Shown in pieces: positions 27,300-36,574 of a stretch of DNA of 64,000 nt. Within the stretch, counting starts at the first letter, position 1. Every line of letters begins with the position of its first letter. Location: NCBI RefSeq assembly GCF_016135805.1, contig NZ_JADWOX010000003.1, positions 284,805 to 348,804 of the forward strand, read 5' to 3'. The notes below the pieces were generated by a model that worked only from the letters and a program-made list of their open reading frames with translations, searched no databases and was not told the origin of the DNA. Origin of the DNA: Caulobacter hibisci (GTDB lineage: Bacteria; Pseudomonadota; Alphaproteobacteria; Caulobacterales; Caulobacteraceae). The position numbers and the translations under genes are program-made.

Positions 27300-27629
27300 A
27301 TGGCCCTGGATGCTCCCTCCCCCGTCGGCGGCGTCGTGTTCTTCGAGCGGCGCGAGATCGACCAGTTGCTGCGGCTGTACGGCCGGATGGTCGCGGCCGG
27401 CGAATGGCGCGATTACGGCATGGGCGGCGCGGCCGACCACGCGGCCTTCTCGATCTTCCGCCACGCCGCCGAGGCCCCGCTCTATCGCGTCGAGAAGTGG
27501 CCAGAGCTCTCCCGCAAGCAGGGCCAGTGGCTGGTGCGCGGGCAGGGCGGCGTGGTGCTCAAGCGCGGCCACGACCTGGCCCAGGTGCTGCGGCTGTTCG
27601 ACAAGGGCAAGTTCAGGGTGGTCGAGTAG
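27300..27629 (+). CDS. DUF2794 family protein
   Basis: Small cytosolic protein of 109 residues, MALDAPSPVGGVVFFERREI at the start. The conserved block is LLRLYGRMVAAGEWRDYGMG, then AAFSIFRHAAEAPLYRVEKW and GGVVLKRGHDLAQVLRLFDK, which match the alphaproteobacterial DUF2794 pattern. Function is unknown. ATG 27300 follows a TTG codon that could extend it by one residue. It shares a terminator hairpin with the convergent BI-1 gene. Confidence 0.85.
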   Translation: MALDAPSPVGGVVFFERREIDQLLRLYGRMVAAGEWRDYGMGGAADHAAFSIFRHAAEAPLYRVEKWPELSRKQGQWLVRGQGGVVLKRGHDLAQVLRLFDKGKFRVVE

Positions 27630-27640
27630 GGCTACGAAAA

Positions 27641-27668
27641 AGCCCCGGTGGAGCGATCCACCGGGGCT
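27641..27668. terminator. Bidirectional terminator between the DUF2794 and BI-1 genes
   Basis: Perfect 12-bp stem AGCCCCGGTGGA / TCCACCGGGGCT with loop GCGA. Read on the minus strand it is followed by TTTTTCG, a good terminator for the BI-1 gene. In the plus direction only TCGTC follows, so it is weaker. Confidence 0.88.
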
Positions 27669-27693
27669 TCGTCGGTCTGTCCGGGATCAGGCC

Positions 27694-28440
27694 TTAGCGG
27701 CGGTCGCCCAGGAAGAAGAGCAGGAAGCGGAACAGGTTGATGAAGTCCAGGTACAGGTTCAGCGCGCCGTAGTTGGTGGCCACCGACTTGGCGGCCGCGT
27801 CGCCCCCGACCTGGTAGTAGGTCATCTTCAGGTTCTGCGTATCCCAGGCGATCAGGCCCGCGAAGATCAGCACGCCGATGGCGTTGATCGCGAAGACCAG
27901 CGGGCCCGACGGGAAGAACACCGACACGATCGAGGCCAGGATCAGGCCGACCAGACCGATGATCAGGAAGCTGCCGAAGGCCGACAGGTCCTTCTTGGTC
28001 GTGTAGCCCACCAGGCTCAGGCCGCCGAAGGCCGTGGCCGTGATCAGGAAGGTCGAGGCGACGCTGGCGCCGGTGAAGCGCAGCATGACGGTGCCCAGCG
28101 AGGCGCCGATCAGCGACACGATGGTCCAGTAGATCACGCCGGCGGTGCGCGGGGTGATCGACTTCATCACGAAGCCCGAGAACAGCAGGATGCCCAGCGG
28201 AGCGAAGGCGATGACGGTGCCCAGCAGGGTGTAGCCGACGCGGTTGCCGTTGACCTGGAACATGAGGTCGCGCACTGGCGGGAACGAGCTGGTCAGGAAG
28301 GCCAGGGCGGCCGACAGCAGCAGGCCCAGCGCCACCTTGTTGTAGACGCCGAGCATGAAGCTGCGCAGCCCGGCGTCAACCGACATGTCGGCGCGATCCG
28401 TCGGGATCGAGCGCGCATAGTCGCGGTTGAAGTCGTTCAT
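27694..28440 (-). CDS. Bax inhibitor-1 / YccA family membrane protein
   Basis: Inner-membrane protein of 248 residues with seven helices. It begins MNDFNRDYARSIPTDRADMS and ends with the typical ALNLYLDFINLFRFLLFFLG helix and acidic/basic tail. The pattern MLGVYNKVALGLLLSAALAF and GLVGLILASIVSVFF fit BI-1. Relatives leak Ca2+ or, like E. coli YccA, modulate the FtsH protease. A longer frame to 28515 has no supporting features. It is divergent from the Tas-like gene. Confidence 0.92.
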   Translation of the reverse strand: MNDFNRDYARSIPTDRADMSVDAGLRSFMLGVYNKVALGLLLSAALAFLTSSFPPVRDLMFQVNGNRVGYTLLGTVIAFAPLGILLFSGFVMKSITPRTAGVIYWTIVSLIGASLGTVMLRFTGASVASTFLITATAFGGLSLVGYTTKKDLSAFGSFLIIGLVGLILASIVSVFFPSGPLVFAINAIGVLIFAGLIAWDTQNLKMTYYQVGGDAAAKSVATNYGALNLYLDFINLFRFLLFFLGDRR

Positions 28441-28657
28441 CGAAGGAAGCCCTTTATGTTTCCGTCCCCGAGGGGGACACGTGTCAAATATCGTGTCGAA
28501 CGGCGTCCTGCGCAAGGCGCCGCCGTACGGCCCGGCTCGAGCGACTGTAACAAAGCATGTCCAAGGTCACGGTCTGTTCCGGTTGGCGCGTCCTTTGGGG
28601 TTCTCGCGGGCGCGCGGGCCGTCCTAAATAGGCGCTCGAAGCCAGTCAGGAATCTTC

Positions 28658-29710
28658 ATGGACTACGTCGAACTCGGCCGCACCGGCATCCAGGTCTCGC
28701 GTTGCTGCCTGGGCACCATGACCTGGGGCTCGCAGAACACCGAAGAAGAAGCCCACGCCCAGATGGACTACGCGCTCGAGCGGGGCGTGACCTTCTGGGA
28801 CACCGCCGAGATGTACGCCAGCCCGCCGTCGCCGGAGACGCAGGGGCGAACCGAGCGCTACATCGGCACGTGGCTGGAAAAGACAGGGAGGCGGTCTGAA
28901 ATCGTGCTGGCCTCGAAGGTGGCCGGCCGGGGCTCGGCCTTCGGCGGCCTCTCCTGGATGCGCGCCGACGGGGCGACCACCCGCCAGACCAAGGCCCAGA
29001 TCGACGAGGCGGTGGAAGGCTCGCTGAGGCGGCTGCGGACCGACTATCTCGACCTCTACCAGCTGCACTGGCCCGACCGCGCCGTGCGGGTGTTCGGCGG
29101 CCAGACCTACAAGGACTATGACGACGACTACCAGCGCTTCGGCGACATCCTCGAGGCGCTGGACGTCCATGTGAAGAAGGGGACGATCCGGGCCCTGGGC
29201 GTCTCCAACGAGTTCCCCTGGGGCGTGATGAAGTTCCTGGCCGAGAGCGAGGCCAAGGGTCTTCCGCGCATCGCCTCGATCCAGAACGCCTATCACCTGG
29301 CCAACCGGGTGTTCGAGTTCGGCCTGGCCGAGATCGCCATGCGCGAGCAGGTGGGCCTGCTGGCCTATTCGCCCCTGGCCCAGGGCCAGCTGACCGGCAA
29401 GTATCTGGGCGGCCAGTTGCCGGAAGGCTCGCGCAAGGCCCTCTACAACCGCATGCAGCGCTATGAGGGCCCCGGCGCGCTGGAGGCCTTCACGGCCTAT
29501 GTGGATCTTGCCCGCCGGCACGGCCTGGACCCGGCCCAGCTGGCCCTGAAGTTCGTCGACGCCCGCCCCTTCGTCACCGCCACCATTATCGGCGCGACGA
29601 GCCTGGACCAGCTGAAGACCGACATCGACGCCTTCGACGTGGATTGGACCGAAGAGCTGGAGACGGCCGTCAACGCCATCCACGCGACGCGGCCGAATCC
29701 TTGCCCGTGA
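28658..29710 (+). CDS. Aldo/keto reductase, Tas-like
   Basis: NADPH-dependent (beta/alpha)8 oxidoreductase of 350 residues. The start MDYVELGRTGIQVSRCCLGT is typical. The catalytic tetrad is visible in FWDTAEMYASP (Asp and Tyr), ASKVAG (Lys) and LYQLHWPDR (His). NAYHLANR, YSPLAQGQLTGKY and the cofactor loop IIGATSLDQL complete the family pattern. The long WRADGATTRQTKA-type insertion near residue 110 places it with E. coli Tas rather than with small AKRs. The natural substrate is unknown. Confidence 0.92.
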   Translation: MDYVELGRTGIQVSRCCLGTMTWGSQNTEEEAHAQMDYALERGVTFWDTAEMYASPPSPETQGRTERYIGTWLEKTGRRSEIVLASKVAGRGSAFGGLSWMRADGATTRQTKAQIDEAVEGSLRRLRTDYLDLYQLHWPDRAVRVFGGQTYKDYDDDYQRFGDILEALDVHVKKGTIRALGVSNEFPWGVMKFLAESEAKGLPRIASIQNAYHLANRVFEFGLAEIAMREQVGLLAYSPLAQGQLTGKYLGGQLPEGSRKALYNRMQRYEGPGALEAFTAYVDLARRHGLDPAQLALKFVDARPFVTATIIGATSLDQLKTDIDAFDVDWTEELETAVNAIHATRPNPCP

Positions 29711-29723
29711 TCTAGCGGGGCTT

Positions 29724-29847
29724 GAACCTCCCCCTCTGGGGTAGGCGATCGCGTAGCGATCGGTGGGGGGAGATCGGTCGAAGCCTCATAAGCTGAAAAC
29801 GTCCCCCCTCCGGCCCTCCGGGCCACCTCCCCCACAGGGGGAGGATC
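29724..29847. repeat. Dispersed palindromic element, family B (copy 2)
   Basis: The 57 bases at 29791-29847 are identical to 20147-20203 except at two positions. The left half differs: it carries a hairpin GGCGATCGCG/CGTAGCGATCG instead. It separates the convergent Tas-like and CoA-transferase genes. Confidence 0.88.
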
Positions 29848-29849
29848 CC

Positions 29850-31046
29850 TTAAACCACCCCGCGCGCCTTCAATTCCGCCACCTTGTCCGCCGCCAGCCC
29901 GGCCACCTCCGCCAGCACCGCCTCGGTATGCTCGCCCAGCGTCGGGCCCGGCCATCGCACCCCGCCGGGGGTGTCGGTCAGGCGGGGGAAGGCGTTCTGC
30001 ATCTTTACCTGGCCGAACACCGGGTGGGGCACCGAGACGATCGAGTCGCGGGCCTGGAACTGCGGGTCGGCCAGCATGTCGGGCGCGCGGTAGATGCGGC
30101 CGCAGGCCAGGCCGGCCGTCTCGAGCTTCGGCAGCAGGTCGTCGATGTCCTGGTCCAGGGTCCAGGCGGCGATGCGGGCGTCGAGCTCGGCCTGGTTGAT
30201 CCCGCGAGCGGCGTGGTCGCGGTAGCGGGGGTCGTCGGCGAGGTCCGGCCGGCCCATCAGCTCGCACAGCCGCTTGAACAGGGTGTCCTGGTTGGCGCCG
30301 ATCAGGACGAGTTCGCCCGAGCGGGTCGGATAGACGTTGGACGGGGCGATTCCGGGCAGCACGGCGCCCGAGCGCTCGCGGATGTAGCCCGTGAGGTCGT
30401 ATTCGGTGACCAGGTTCTCCATCACCGTCAGCACGCTCTCATAGATCGCCGCGTCGACCACCTGGCCCTTGCCGGTGCGCTGGCGGGCGTGGAGGGCCAT
30501 CATCACCCCGAGGGCGGCGTTGAGGCCCGACAGGCTGTCGCCGATCGAGATGCCGGCGCGGGCGGGATTGCGGTCGGGCTCGCCGGTGATGTGGCGCAGG
30601 CCGCCCATGGCCTCGCCGACCAGGGCGTAGCCGGCCCGCTTCGAATAGGGCCCGGTCTGGCCGAAGCCCGAGACCCGGGCCATGACCAGCCCCGGATTGA
30701 TCACGGCCATGGCCTCGTAGCCCAGGCCCCACTTCTCCAGCGTGCCGGGGCGGAAGTTCTCGACCACGACGTCGGCCTTGGCGATCAGGGCGCGGGCGAT
30801 GTCGCGGCCCTCGTCGGTGCGCAGGTCGATCGTCACCGACTTCTTGTTGCGGCCGATCACCGGCCACCAGGGCGACAGCCCCTTGGGCAGGGAGCGCCCC
30901 CACTGGCGCATCGGGTCGCCGGTCTTGGGATCCTCCAGCTTGATGACCTCGGCGCCGAAGTCGCCCAGCACCTGGCCGCAGAACGGGCCGGCGATCAGCT
31001 GGCCCATCTCGATCACGCGAACGCCCGCCAACGGCCCTTCGGTCAT
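29850..31046 (-). CDS. CaiB/BaiF (class III) CoA transferase
   Basis: Protein of 398 residues transferring CoA between organic acids. It begins with MTEGPLAGVRVIEMGQLIAG and has FGAEVIKLEDPKTGDPMRQW, NKKSVTIDLRTDEGR and VVENFRPGTLEKWGLGY. The conserved catalytic aspartate is in GISIGDSLSG near residue 180. The downstream hinge GIAPSNVYPTRSGE and the C-terminal LGEHTEAVL are also typical. The acyl substrate cannot be told from sequence; no dehydratase or dehydrogenase neighbours point to a pathway. ATG 31046 is favoured over a longer frame to 31106. Confidence 0.92.
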   Translation of the reverse strand: MTEGPLAGVRVIEMGQLIAGPFCGQVLGDFGAEVIKLEDPKTGDPMRQWGRSLPKGLSPWWPVIGRNKKSVTIDLRTDEGRDIARALIAKADVVVENFRPGTLEKWGLGYEAMAVINPGLVMARVSGFGQTGPYSKRAGYALVGEAMGGLRHITGEPDRNPARAGISIGDSLSGLNAALGVMMALHARQRTGKGQVVDAAIYESVLTVMENLVTEYDLTGYIRERSGAVLPGIAPSNVYPTRSGELVLIGANQDTLFKRLCELMGRPDLADDPRYRDHAARGINQAELDARIAAWTLDQDIDDLLPKLETAGLACGRIYRAPDMLADPQFQARDSIVSVPHPVFGQVKMQNAFPRLTDTPGGVRWPGPTLGEHTEAVLAEVAGLAADKVAELKARGVV

Positions 31047-31162
31047 TTTGTTCCTCTCCCCGATCACGGAACCATCACGCGGCCGTGAACCTTCTTGCTG
31101 CCACACGGCGACGCGCGACGCCGACCCTTCTTGCCCAGAAAAACGCGCAGGGAAAGAAAGCC

Positions 31163-31759
31163 ATGACCCGCAAGCTTCTCATCGTCGGCGCCGCCTTCGC
31201 CGCTCTCAGCCTCGCCGCCTGCGGCCAGAAGACCGAAGAGACCAAGGGCGCCGCCACCCCGGCCGAACAGGCCGCCACGCCGGACGCCAATCCGTCCGCC
31301 ACCGTCCCGACCCCGGCCGACGAGGCCAAGGCTCCGGACTTCGCCGCCAAGGCCGCCGCCAGCGACATGTTCGAGATCGAGGCCGCCAAGGTCGCCCTGA
31401 AGCGTTCGACCAACGCCGAGGTCAAGAAGTTCGCCCAGGCGATGATCGACGCCCACACCGCCACCAGCGCCGGGCTGAAGGCCGCCATCGCCGCCTCGGG
31501 CGTCAGCATCACCCTGCCGACCGCCCTGCCGTCGGACCTGCAGGACAAGCTGGACGACCTGAACAAGGCCGACGCCAAGGACTTCGACAAGACCTATGCC
31601 GACGATCAGGTCGACGCCCACCAGGCGGCCCTGAACCTGCTGCAGCGCTACGCCCAGGACGGCGATGTTGCCGCCATCAAGACCTTCGCCGCCGAGACCG
31701 CGCCGAAGGTGCAAATGCACCTGAACGAAGCCGAGGGCCTGAAGAACGGCCTGAAGTAG
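31163..31759 (+). CDS. DUF4142 lipoprotein
   Basis: Protein of 198 residues with a lipoprotein signal: lipobox LSLAAC places the lipidated cysteine at residue 20. A Pro/Ala/Thr linker follows. The helical DUF4142 domain (FAAKAAASDMFEIEAAKVAL, VKKFAQAMIDAHTATSAGLK, DQVDAHQAALNLLQRYAQDG) is a ferritin-like helical bundle type found in the periplasm. Function is unknown; relatives are often stress-induced. ATG 31163 (MTRKLLIVGA) begins the signal; the frame back to 31085 is not needed. A strong terminator follows. Confidence 0.9.
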   Translation: MTRKLLIVGAAFAALSLAACGQKTEETKGAATPAEQAATPDANPSATVPTPADEAKAPDFAAKAAASDMFEIEAAKVALKRSTNAEVKKFAQAMIDAHTATSAGLKAAIAASGVSITLPTALPSDLQDKLDDLNKADAKDFDKTYADDQVDAHQAALNLLQRYAQDGDVAAIKTFAAETAPKVQMHLNEAEGLKNGLK

Positions 31760-31783
31760 GGTTCGGATCTAGTCTGAATACGG

Positions 31784-31815
31784 AAATCCCCCGGTCGAAA
31801 GGCCGGGGGATTTTT
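31784..31815 (+). terminator. Intrinsic terminator after the DUF4142 gene
   Basis: Stem AAATCCCCCGG (31784-31794) with CCGGGGGATTT (31803-31813), loop TCGAAAGG, followed by TTTCG. It lies 25 bases after the stop. Confidence 0.93.
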
Positions 31816-31910
31816 CGTGGGCGAAGCTCTCGTGGCCCCTTAATGGAAGTCATCGCCCGGACAAGCCGGGCGATGACTCTCTGTAAAGGACGGCTTCACT
31901 CGAAGCCCCC

Positions 31911-34900
31911 TCAGTTCCCCGCCTTCACGACGTTGTCGTCGCCGTTGCGGTCGATCACCAGGTTGTAGGGATCCACTCCCGCGAAGCGCGGAGCGACCTT
32001 CGTGACGAAGGTCAGGGTCTGGGTTCCGGTGCGGATCGGCCGGCGCTCGAAGGCGATGACGTTCTTCTGCTCGAAGCCCTTCTTGCCCGGCTCGGCGGTG
32101 AACAGGCCCACGTCCAGCACCTCGTTCAGCGGCGCGTTCGTCTCCTTGCCGCGACCGTCGGCGTACATCTTGCGGGCCTCGACCACGAGCGAGACGTCGT
32201 AGCGGCCGTCGGGACGCTTCTTCACCGTCGCGCTCTTGGTCTTCAGGTCGTAGAGCGTGATCTTCTCGAACAGGTCGGTGATCAGCGCCTGCTTGTCGGC
32301 CGGGACCTCGGCGCGGAGGATCCGCAGGAAGTCGAGCGTGGTCGGATAGGGCGCGCCCTTCAGGCCGTGCTCGGCGATCAGCTTGCGCAGGGCCCGGTTG
32401 ACCGTCTCCTCGCCGACCTCGTGCTGCAGCCGGTACATGACCAGCGAGCCCTTGCGGTAGTGGACGTACTGCTGGTTCTCGACCCGGGCCAGCGGCTGCT
32501 CCTCCAGCACGTCGCCGCCGCGCGCGCGCAGGTAGCTGTTGAGCTCGAACTTCAGGAACTTGCGGATCTGGGCCTCGCCGTACATCCGCTTCATGACCAT
32601 CAGGGCCGAGTACTGGGCGAAGCTCTCCGACAGCATGGTCGAGCCCTGCTGGTCGGCGCCGAGCACCTGGTGGGCCCACCATTGGTGACCGATCTCGTGG
32701 GCCCCGACATAGGTGACCATGTCGATCTTCTCGGGGTTGCGGTAGTCGGCGATGAAGAACATCGCCTCCGACCACGGGATGGTGCCGGCATAGGCCTGGG
32801 CGAAGCTCTGGTAGGCCGGGAACTCCAGGAAGCGCAGCTGCTTGAACTGATAGGGGCCGAACGCTGGCTGGTAGTAGTCGAGCGAGGCCTTCATAGCGCC
32901 GCGCATGCGCTCGATGTTCCAGGCGTGCTGGGGGTCGTAATAGACCGCCAGGTCGACTCCCTTGTAGGTCTCGCGGGAGACGGCGTAGCGGGCCGACTGG
33001 ATCGACAGGAAGGGCAGGATCGGGGCGTCGGCGACGAAGCGCGCCGTGCGGCGGTCTTCGGCGCCGGACTTCCAGGTCCGTTCCGACACCAGGGTGCCCG
33101 GCGCGACCGGCGTCTGGTCGGCGTCGGTGGTGACGGTGATGTCGGAGGTCACGAAATCGGCGTCGTGGCGCAGGTAGTTGAACTGCCGGCTGGCCGCGTC
33201 GCCCAGCTTGGCCACCCGCAGCTCGGGCGGCAAACCGTACTTGCGACGCTTGGCGCGGTCCTGCAGCAGGCCCTCGCGCGACATGCCCAGGATCGGCGCG
33301 ATCTCGAAGTTGTTGAGGAACGTGCCGTTGTCGACGACGCGGTTCTCGTTGCCGTTGTTCTTGAAGCCTTTCTGGCTGCGCTCGGTGATGAAGCTCATCC
33401 GGCGGGTCTCGCCGGGGGCCAGGGGGGTGTCGAAGGCGAAGATCCGGTAGTTGAAGCGGTCGAAGGTCTGCTTGGGCCGCGCGCCCTCGATCGACAGGCC
33501 GCGCACGACGAGGTCGCGGTCGAAGCGGACGTGGATCTCCTTGATCGGCGCGCCGGTCCTGTTCTGGAAGACATAGGCGCCCCGGGTCACCGCGCGCGGC
33601 TCGTGCGGGTGCAGGTCGACGTCCAGCTTCATGCCGGTGATCTTCGGCTGGGGCGTGTTCTCGTAAAGCAGCAGCGCCTTCTCGAAGTCGGCGGTCCAGC
33701 GCTCGTCGTCGAGATTGGTGCGGTACTCGTTCCAGACGTTGGTGTTGACGAAGATGAAGCCGCCCAGGCCGGCGAAGGCCGCCAGCAGCACGCCGAAGAC
33801 GATCCCGTTGGCGCCGCGCAGGCGATAGGGCAGGCGCTTCAGCCGGGGCAGCAGCCGGGTCTCGGTGCCGCGCCGCCACAGGGCGTAGGAGACGATGGCC
33901 ATCAGGGCGGCGAAGGCGATCCAGTAGGCGCGGAACCACCAAGCCCCGACCCAGAAGTCGCCCAGGCGGTTCATGTCCGAGAACGGCATGCCGGGCGCGC
34001 CGCTGTAGCGGTAGAGATTGTGCTGCAGGCCCAGGTTCACGAAGGTCAGCTCGGCGACGATGTAGACCACCATCAGGCCCCAGCCGATGAACTTGTGCGG
34101 GCTCAGCACCTGCAGGAACACCGCCAGCACCGCCAGCAGGATCAGGTCGACGGCCTGGGGCAGGACGTACCACAGCAGGTACTTGTCGAGCTCCAGCCGG
34201 AAATAGCCGTGGCCGATCTGGCTGATGACGGCGGCCAGAACGCTGACCAGCAGGGTCGACAGCAGCACCAGCGCGATGGCCGCGATCTTCGGGGCGGTGA
34301 ACGACCAGTCGCCGACGGGAGTGGAATCGACGATCTCGTGAGTGCGCCGCTCGCGTTCGCGCCAGACCAGCTCGCCGGCGTAATAGATGGCGATGATCAT
34401 CGGGATCAGGCCGAACGAGCCCATCAGCGGCAGCAGCAGGGCCCGGGTCACCGGATAGATGACGCCGCCATAGCCGGTGGCGTCGGTAGCGAACCACAGC
34501 GAACCGGCGGCGTTGAACAGCCCCAGCGCCAGCAGCACGAAATAGGCCGGGCTCTTGAACACCTGGCCCATGTCCAGGCGGGTGCGGGCGGCGAACTGGG
34601 TCCAGGCGGCGGCCCGGTCATGGCGCGGGGCGGGCAGGGGGCGCGGCGTGGGCGGCTGCTCGGCGTCGGCCCTGGCCTGCTTGCGCGACGGCTTCTTGGC
34701 GCCCGACAGCTCGGCCGACTGGAAGCGGAACAGGCCGTAGGCCAGGCCCAGCAGGCCGGCCGACAGGACCACCATGAAGACGCGGTTGAACAGCAGGGCG
34801 CCGGCCAGGGCCGGGATCACGGTGTTGCGCTCGCTGGCCGTCCAGTAGCGGGTCAGAAGGCTGAAGGCGCTGAGCCCGAGCGGGTCCCACATCGCCACGG

Positions 34901-35507
34901 CGTGCTCGAACTCGGGCTTGTCGAGGGCGATGTTGCCGATCACCCACAGCACCATGAAGCCGATGACGCCGACATAGGTCCACATCACCGAGCGGGTGAT
35001 GGTGGCCAGGGCGAAGAACATCGCCGAGGTCAGCAGGATGTTGGGGACGGCCAGGGCGAGGTAGGAGAACAGGTAGGCGCCCGGCATGAACGGTCCGAGC
35101 ATCTCCTTGTCGACCCACGGCATCAGCGAGCCGAGGAAGATCGCCAGCGGCACGGCCAGGAACGAGGTCGCCGCGGCCAGGAAGGCCCCGGTGAAGCGGC
35201 CGTAGAGATAGTCGAACTTGCCGATCCGCGTGGCCCGCAGGATCGGGCCGTAGCCGGTCTCGTCGTCGCGGACGATGACGTTGGCCACGAAGGCCGTCGT
35301 CACGAACATGTAGAACAGCGAGAAGATCAGCGCCGAAATCGACAGGGCGAACGGCCCGTTGCGGTGGTCGCTGGGGCCCAGGCCGATGCTGACCTGGGAA
35401 ATGGTCGTGGCGCCGAACGCCAGCAGGAAGAACAGCACCGCCACCACCCAGAACACCGGGGAGCGCAGCTGGTAGCGGTACTCGAAGCCCGCGATCTTGC
35501 CGAACAT
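31911..35507 (-). CDS. ABC-2 type permease fused to an M1-family metallopeptidase
   Basis: Very long protein of 1198 residues. Residues 1-265 and about 310-595 contain two ABC-2 type permease units with roughly a dozen helices, separated by a charged linker. Residues 600-1198 form an aminopeptidase N-like periplasmic part. The zinc site is HEIGHQWW (His937, Glu938, His941) with the third ligand most likely Glu961 in LSESFAQ; the spacing to it is 19 residues instead of the classical 18. The ABC ATPase lies 12 bases upstream in the same operon. Such permease-peptidase fusions occur in several bacteria; the exported substrate is unknown and may be cut during or after export. Confidence 0.88.
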   Translation of the reverse strand: MFGKIAGFEYRYQLRSPVFWVVAVLFFLLAFGATTISQVSIGLGPSDHRNGPFALSISALIFSLFYMFVTTAFVANVIVRDDETGYGPILRATRIGKFDYLYGRFTGAFLAAATSFLAVPLAIFLGSLMPWVDKEMLGPFMPGAYLFSYLALAVPNILLTSAMFFALATITRSVMWTYVGVIGFMVLWVIGNIALDKPEFEHAVAMWDPLGLSAFSLLTRYWTASERNTVIPALAGALLFNRVFMVVLSAGLLGLAYGLFRFQSAELSGAKKPSRKQARADAEQPPTPRPLPAPRHDRAAAWTQFAARTRLDMGQVFKSPAYFVLLALGLFNAAGSLWFATDATGYGGVIYPVTRALLLPLMGSFGLIPMIIAIYYAGELVWRERERRTHEIVDSTPVGDWSFTAPKIAAIALVLLSTLLVSVLAAVISQIGHGYFRLELDKYLLWYVLPQAVDLILLAVLAVFLQVLSPHKFIGWGLMVVYIVAELTFVNLGLQHNLYRYSGAPGMPFSDMNRLGDFWVGAWWFRAYWIAFAALMAIVSYALWRRGTETRLLPRLKRLPYRLRGANGIVFGVLLAAFAGLGGFIFVNTNVWNEYRTNLDDERWTADFEKALLLYENTPQPKITGMKLDVDLHPHEPRAVTRGAYVFQNRTGAPIKEIHVRFDRDLVVRGLSIEGARPKQTFDRFNYRIFAFDTPLAPGETRRMSFITERSQKGFKNNGNENRVVDNGTFLNNFEIAPILGMSREGLLQDRAKRRKYGLPPELRVAKLGDAASRQFNYLRHDADFVTSDITVTTDADQTPVAPGTLVSERTWKSGAEDRRTARFVADAPILPFLSIQSARYAVSRETYKGVDLAVYYDPQHAWNIERMRGAMKASLDYYQPAFGPYQFKQLRFLEFPAYQSFAQAYAGTIPWSEAMFFIADYRNPEKIDMVTYVGAHEIGHQWWAHQVLGADQQGSTMLSESFAQYSALMVMKRMYGEAQIRKFLKFELNSYLRARGGDVLEEQPLARVENQQYVHYRKGSLVMYRLQHEVGEETVNRALRKLIAEHGLKGAPYPTTLDFLRILRAEVPADKQALITDLFEKITLYDLKTKSATVKKRPDGRYDVSLVVEARKMYADGRGKETNAPLNEVLDVGLFTAEPGKKGFEQKNVIAFERRPIRTGTQTLTFVTKVAPRFAGVDPYNLVIDRNGDDNVVKAGN

Positions 35508-35519
35508 GGTCCTCGCCCC

Positions 35520-36398
35520 CTAGGCCGCGCAGCGGGTCGTGGCGAGGGTCGAGAAATAGACGTCCTCGAGCCCGCCAGTGACGGGCGCGAAGCCCTGGCC
35601 CGGATCCTGGTCGGCGAGGATGTGGATGACGGTGCGGCCGCCCAGCAGCCGGGTCGAGATCACCTGGTGGGCTTTCTTGGCGTCCTCCAGCTCGGCCTTG
35701 TCGATGGTCTTCTTCCAGATCCGGCCTTCCAGCTGGCGGATCAGGTCGGTGGGCGCGCCTTCGCGCACGATGCGGCCGTCGCAGATGATGGCCATGGCCG
35801 GGCAGAGGTCGGAGACGTCCTCGACGATGTGGGTCGACAGGATCACCACCACGTTCTCGCCGATCTCGGCCAGCAGGTTGAGGAAGCGGTTTCGTTCTTC
35901 GGGGTCGAGGCCGGCGGTGGGCTCGTCGACGATGATCAGGCGGGGGTCGCCGATCAGGGCCTGGGCGATGCCGAAGCGCTGGCGCATGCCGCCCGAGAAG
36001 CCGGCGATGGCCTTGTTGCGGACGTTCCACAGATTGACCTGCACCAGCAGGCTCTCGACGGTGTCCTTGCGTTCCTTGCGGCCCGAGATGCCCTTCAGCA
36101 CGGCCATGTGGTCGAGCATGTCGTAGGCGCTGACGCGGGGATAGACGCCGAAGTCCTGCGGCAGGTAGCCCAGCACGCGGCGCAGGGCCTCGGGATCCTT
36201 CAGCACGTCGATGTCGCCGAAGCGGATGTGGCCCGAGGTCGGGGCCTGCAGGGTGGCGATGGTGCGCATCAGGGTCGACTTGCCCGCGCCGTTGGGGCCG
36301 AGCAGGCCGTACATGCCGCGCGGGATGGTCAGGCTGACCTCGTCCAGGGCGCGCACGCCGTTGCCGTACACGTGCGTCAGGTTCTCGATGATCAGCAT
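35520..36398 (-). CDS. ABC transporter ATP-binding protein
   Basis: ATPase of 292 residues. It shows Walker A GPNGAGKSTLM, Q-loop YLPQDFG, signature FSGGMRQRFGIAQAL, Walker B LIIVDEP and H-loop STHIVED. It is of the ABC-2 (NodI/CcmA-like) exporter type, with a C-terminal regulatory extension of about 75 residues. It begins the two-gene operon with the permease-peptidase fusion and surely powers it. ATG 36398 starts MLIIENLTHVYGNGVRALDE. Confidence 0.95.
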   Translation of the reverse strand: MLIIENLTHVYGNGVRALDEVSLTIPRGMYGLLGPNGAGKSTLMRTIATLQAPTSGHIRFGDIDVLKDPEALRRVLGYLPQDFGVYPRVSAYDMLDHMAVLKGISGRKERKDTVESLLVQVNLWNVRNKAIAGFSGGMRQRFGIAQALIGDPRLIIVDEPTAGLDPEERNRFLNLLAEIGENVVVILSTHIVEDVSDLCPAMAIICDGRIVREGAPTDLIRQLEGRIWKKTIDKAELEDAKKAHQVISTRLLGGRTVIHILADQDPGQGFAPVTGGLEDVYFSTLATTRCAA

Positions 36399-36574
36399 CG
36401 TCGCTCGTCGCCCCCTAGTGTTAACGCCACAGTCCCCAGTCCGTCATGACTCGATGGCGCAACCCGGGGCAAGTGAAAGAACGTTTAGGCGGTCGGGTTC
36501 CCGACGAACGCCGTTCGGGATGTCGTTTCGGGGCGGGGTTCCGATCAGTCGCGTTTGGGTCTAAGCAGGCGGCC

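Noticed and set aside
32367..36449. Plus-strand open frame of 1360 codons opposite the ABC transporter genes
   Set aside because: Same shadow effect; composition is dominated by Gly, Gln, Arg, Asp and Val, and it spans two well-supported genes and their junction.
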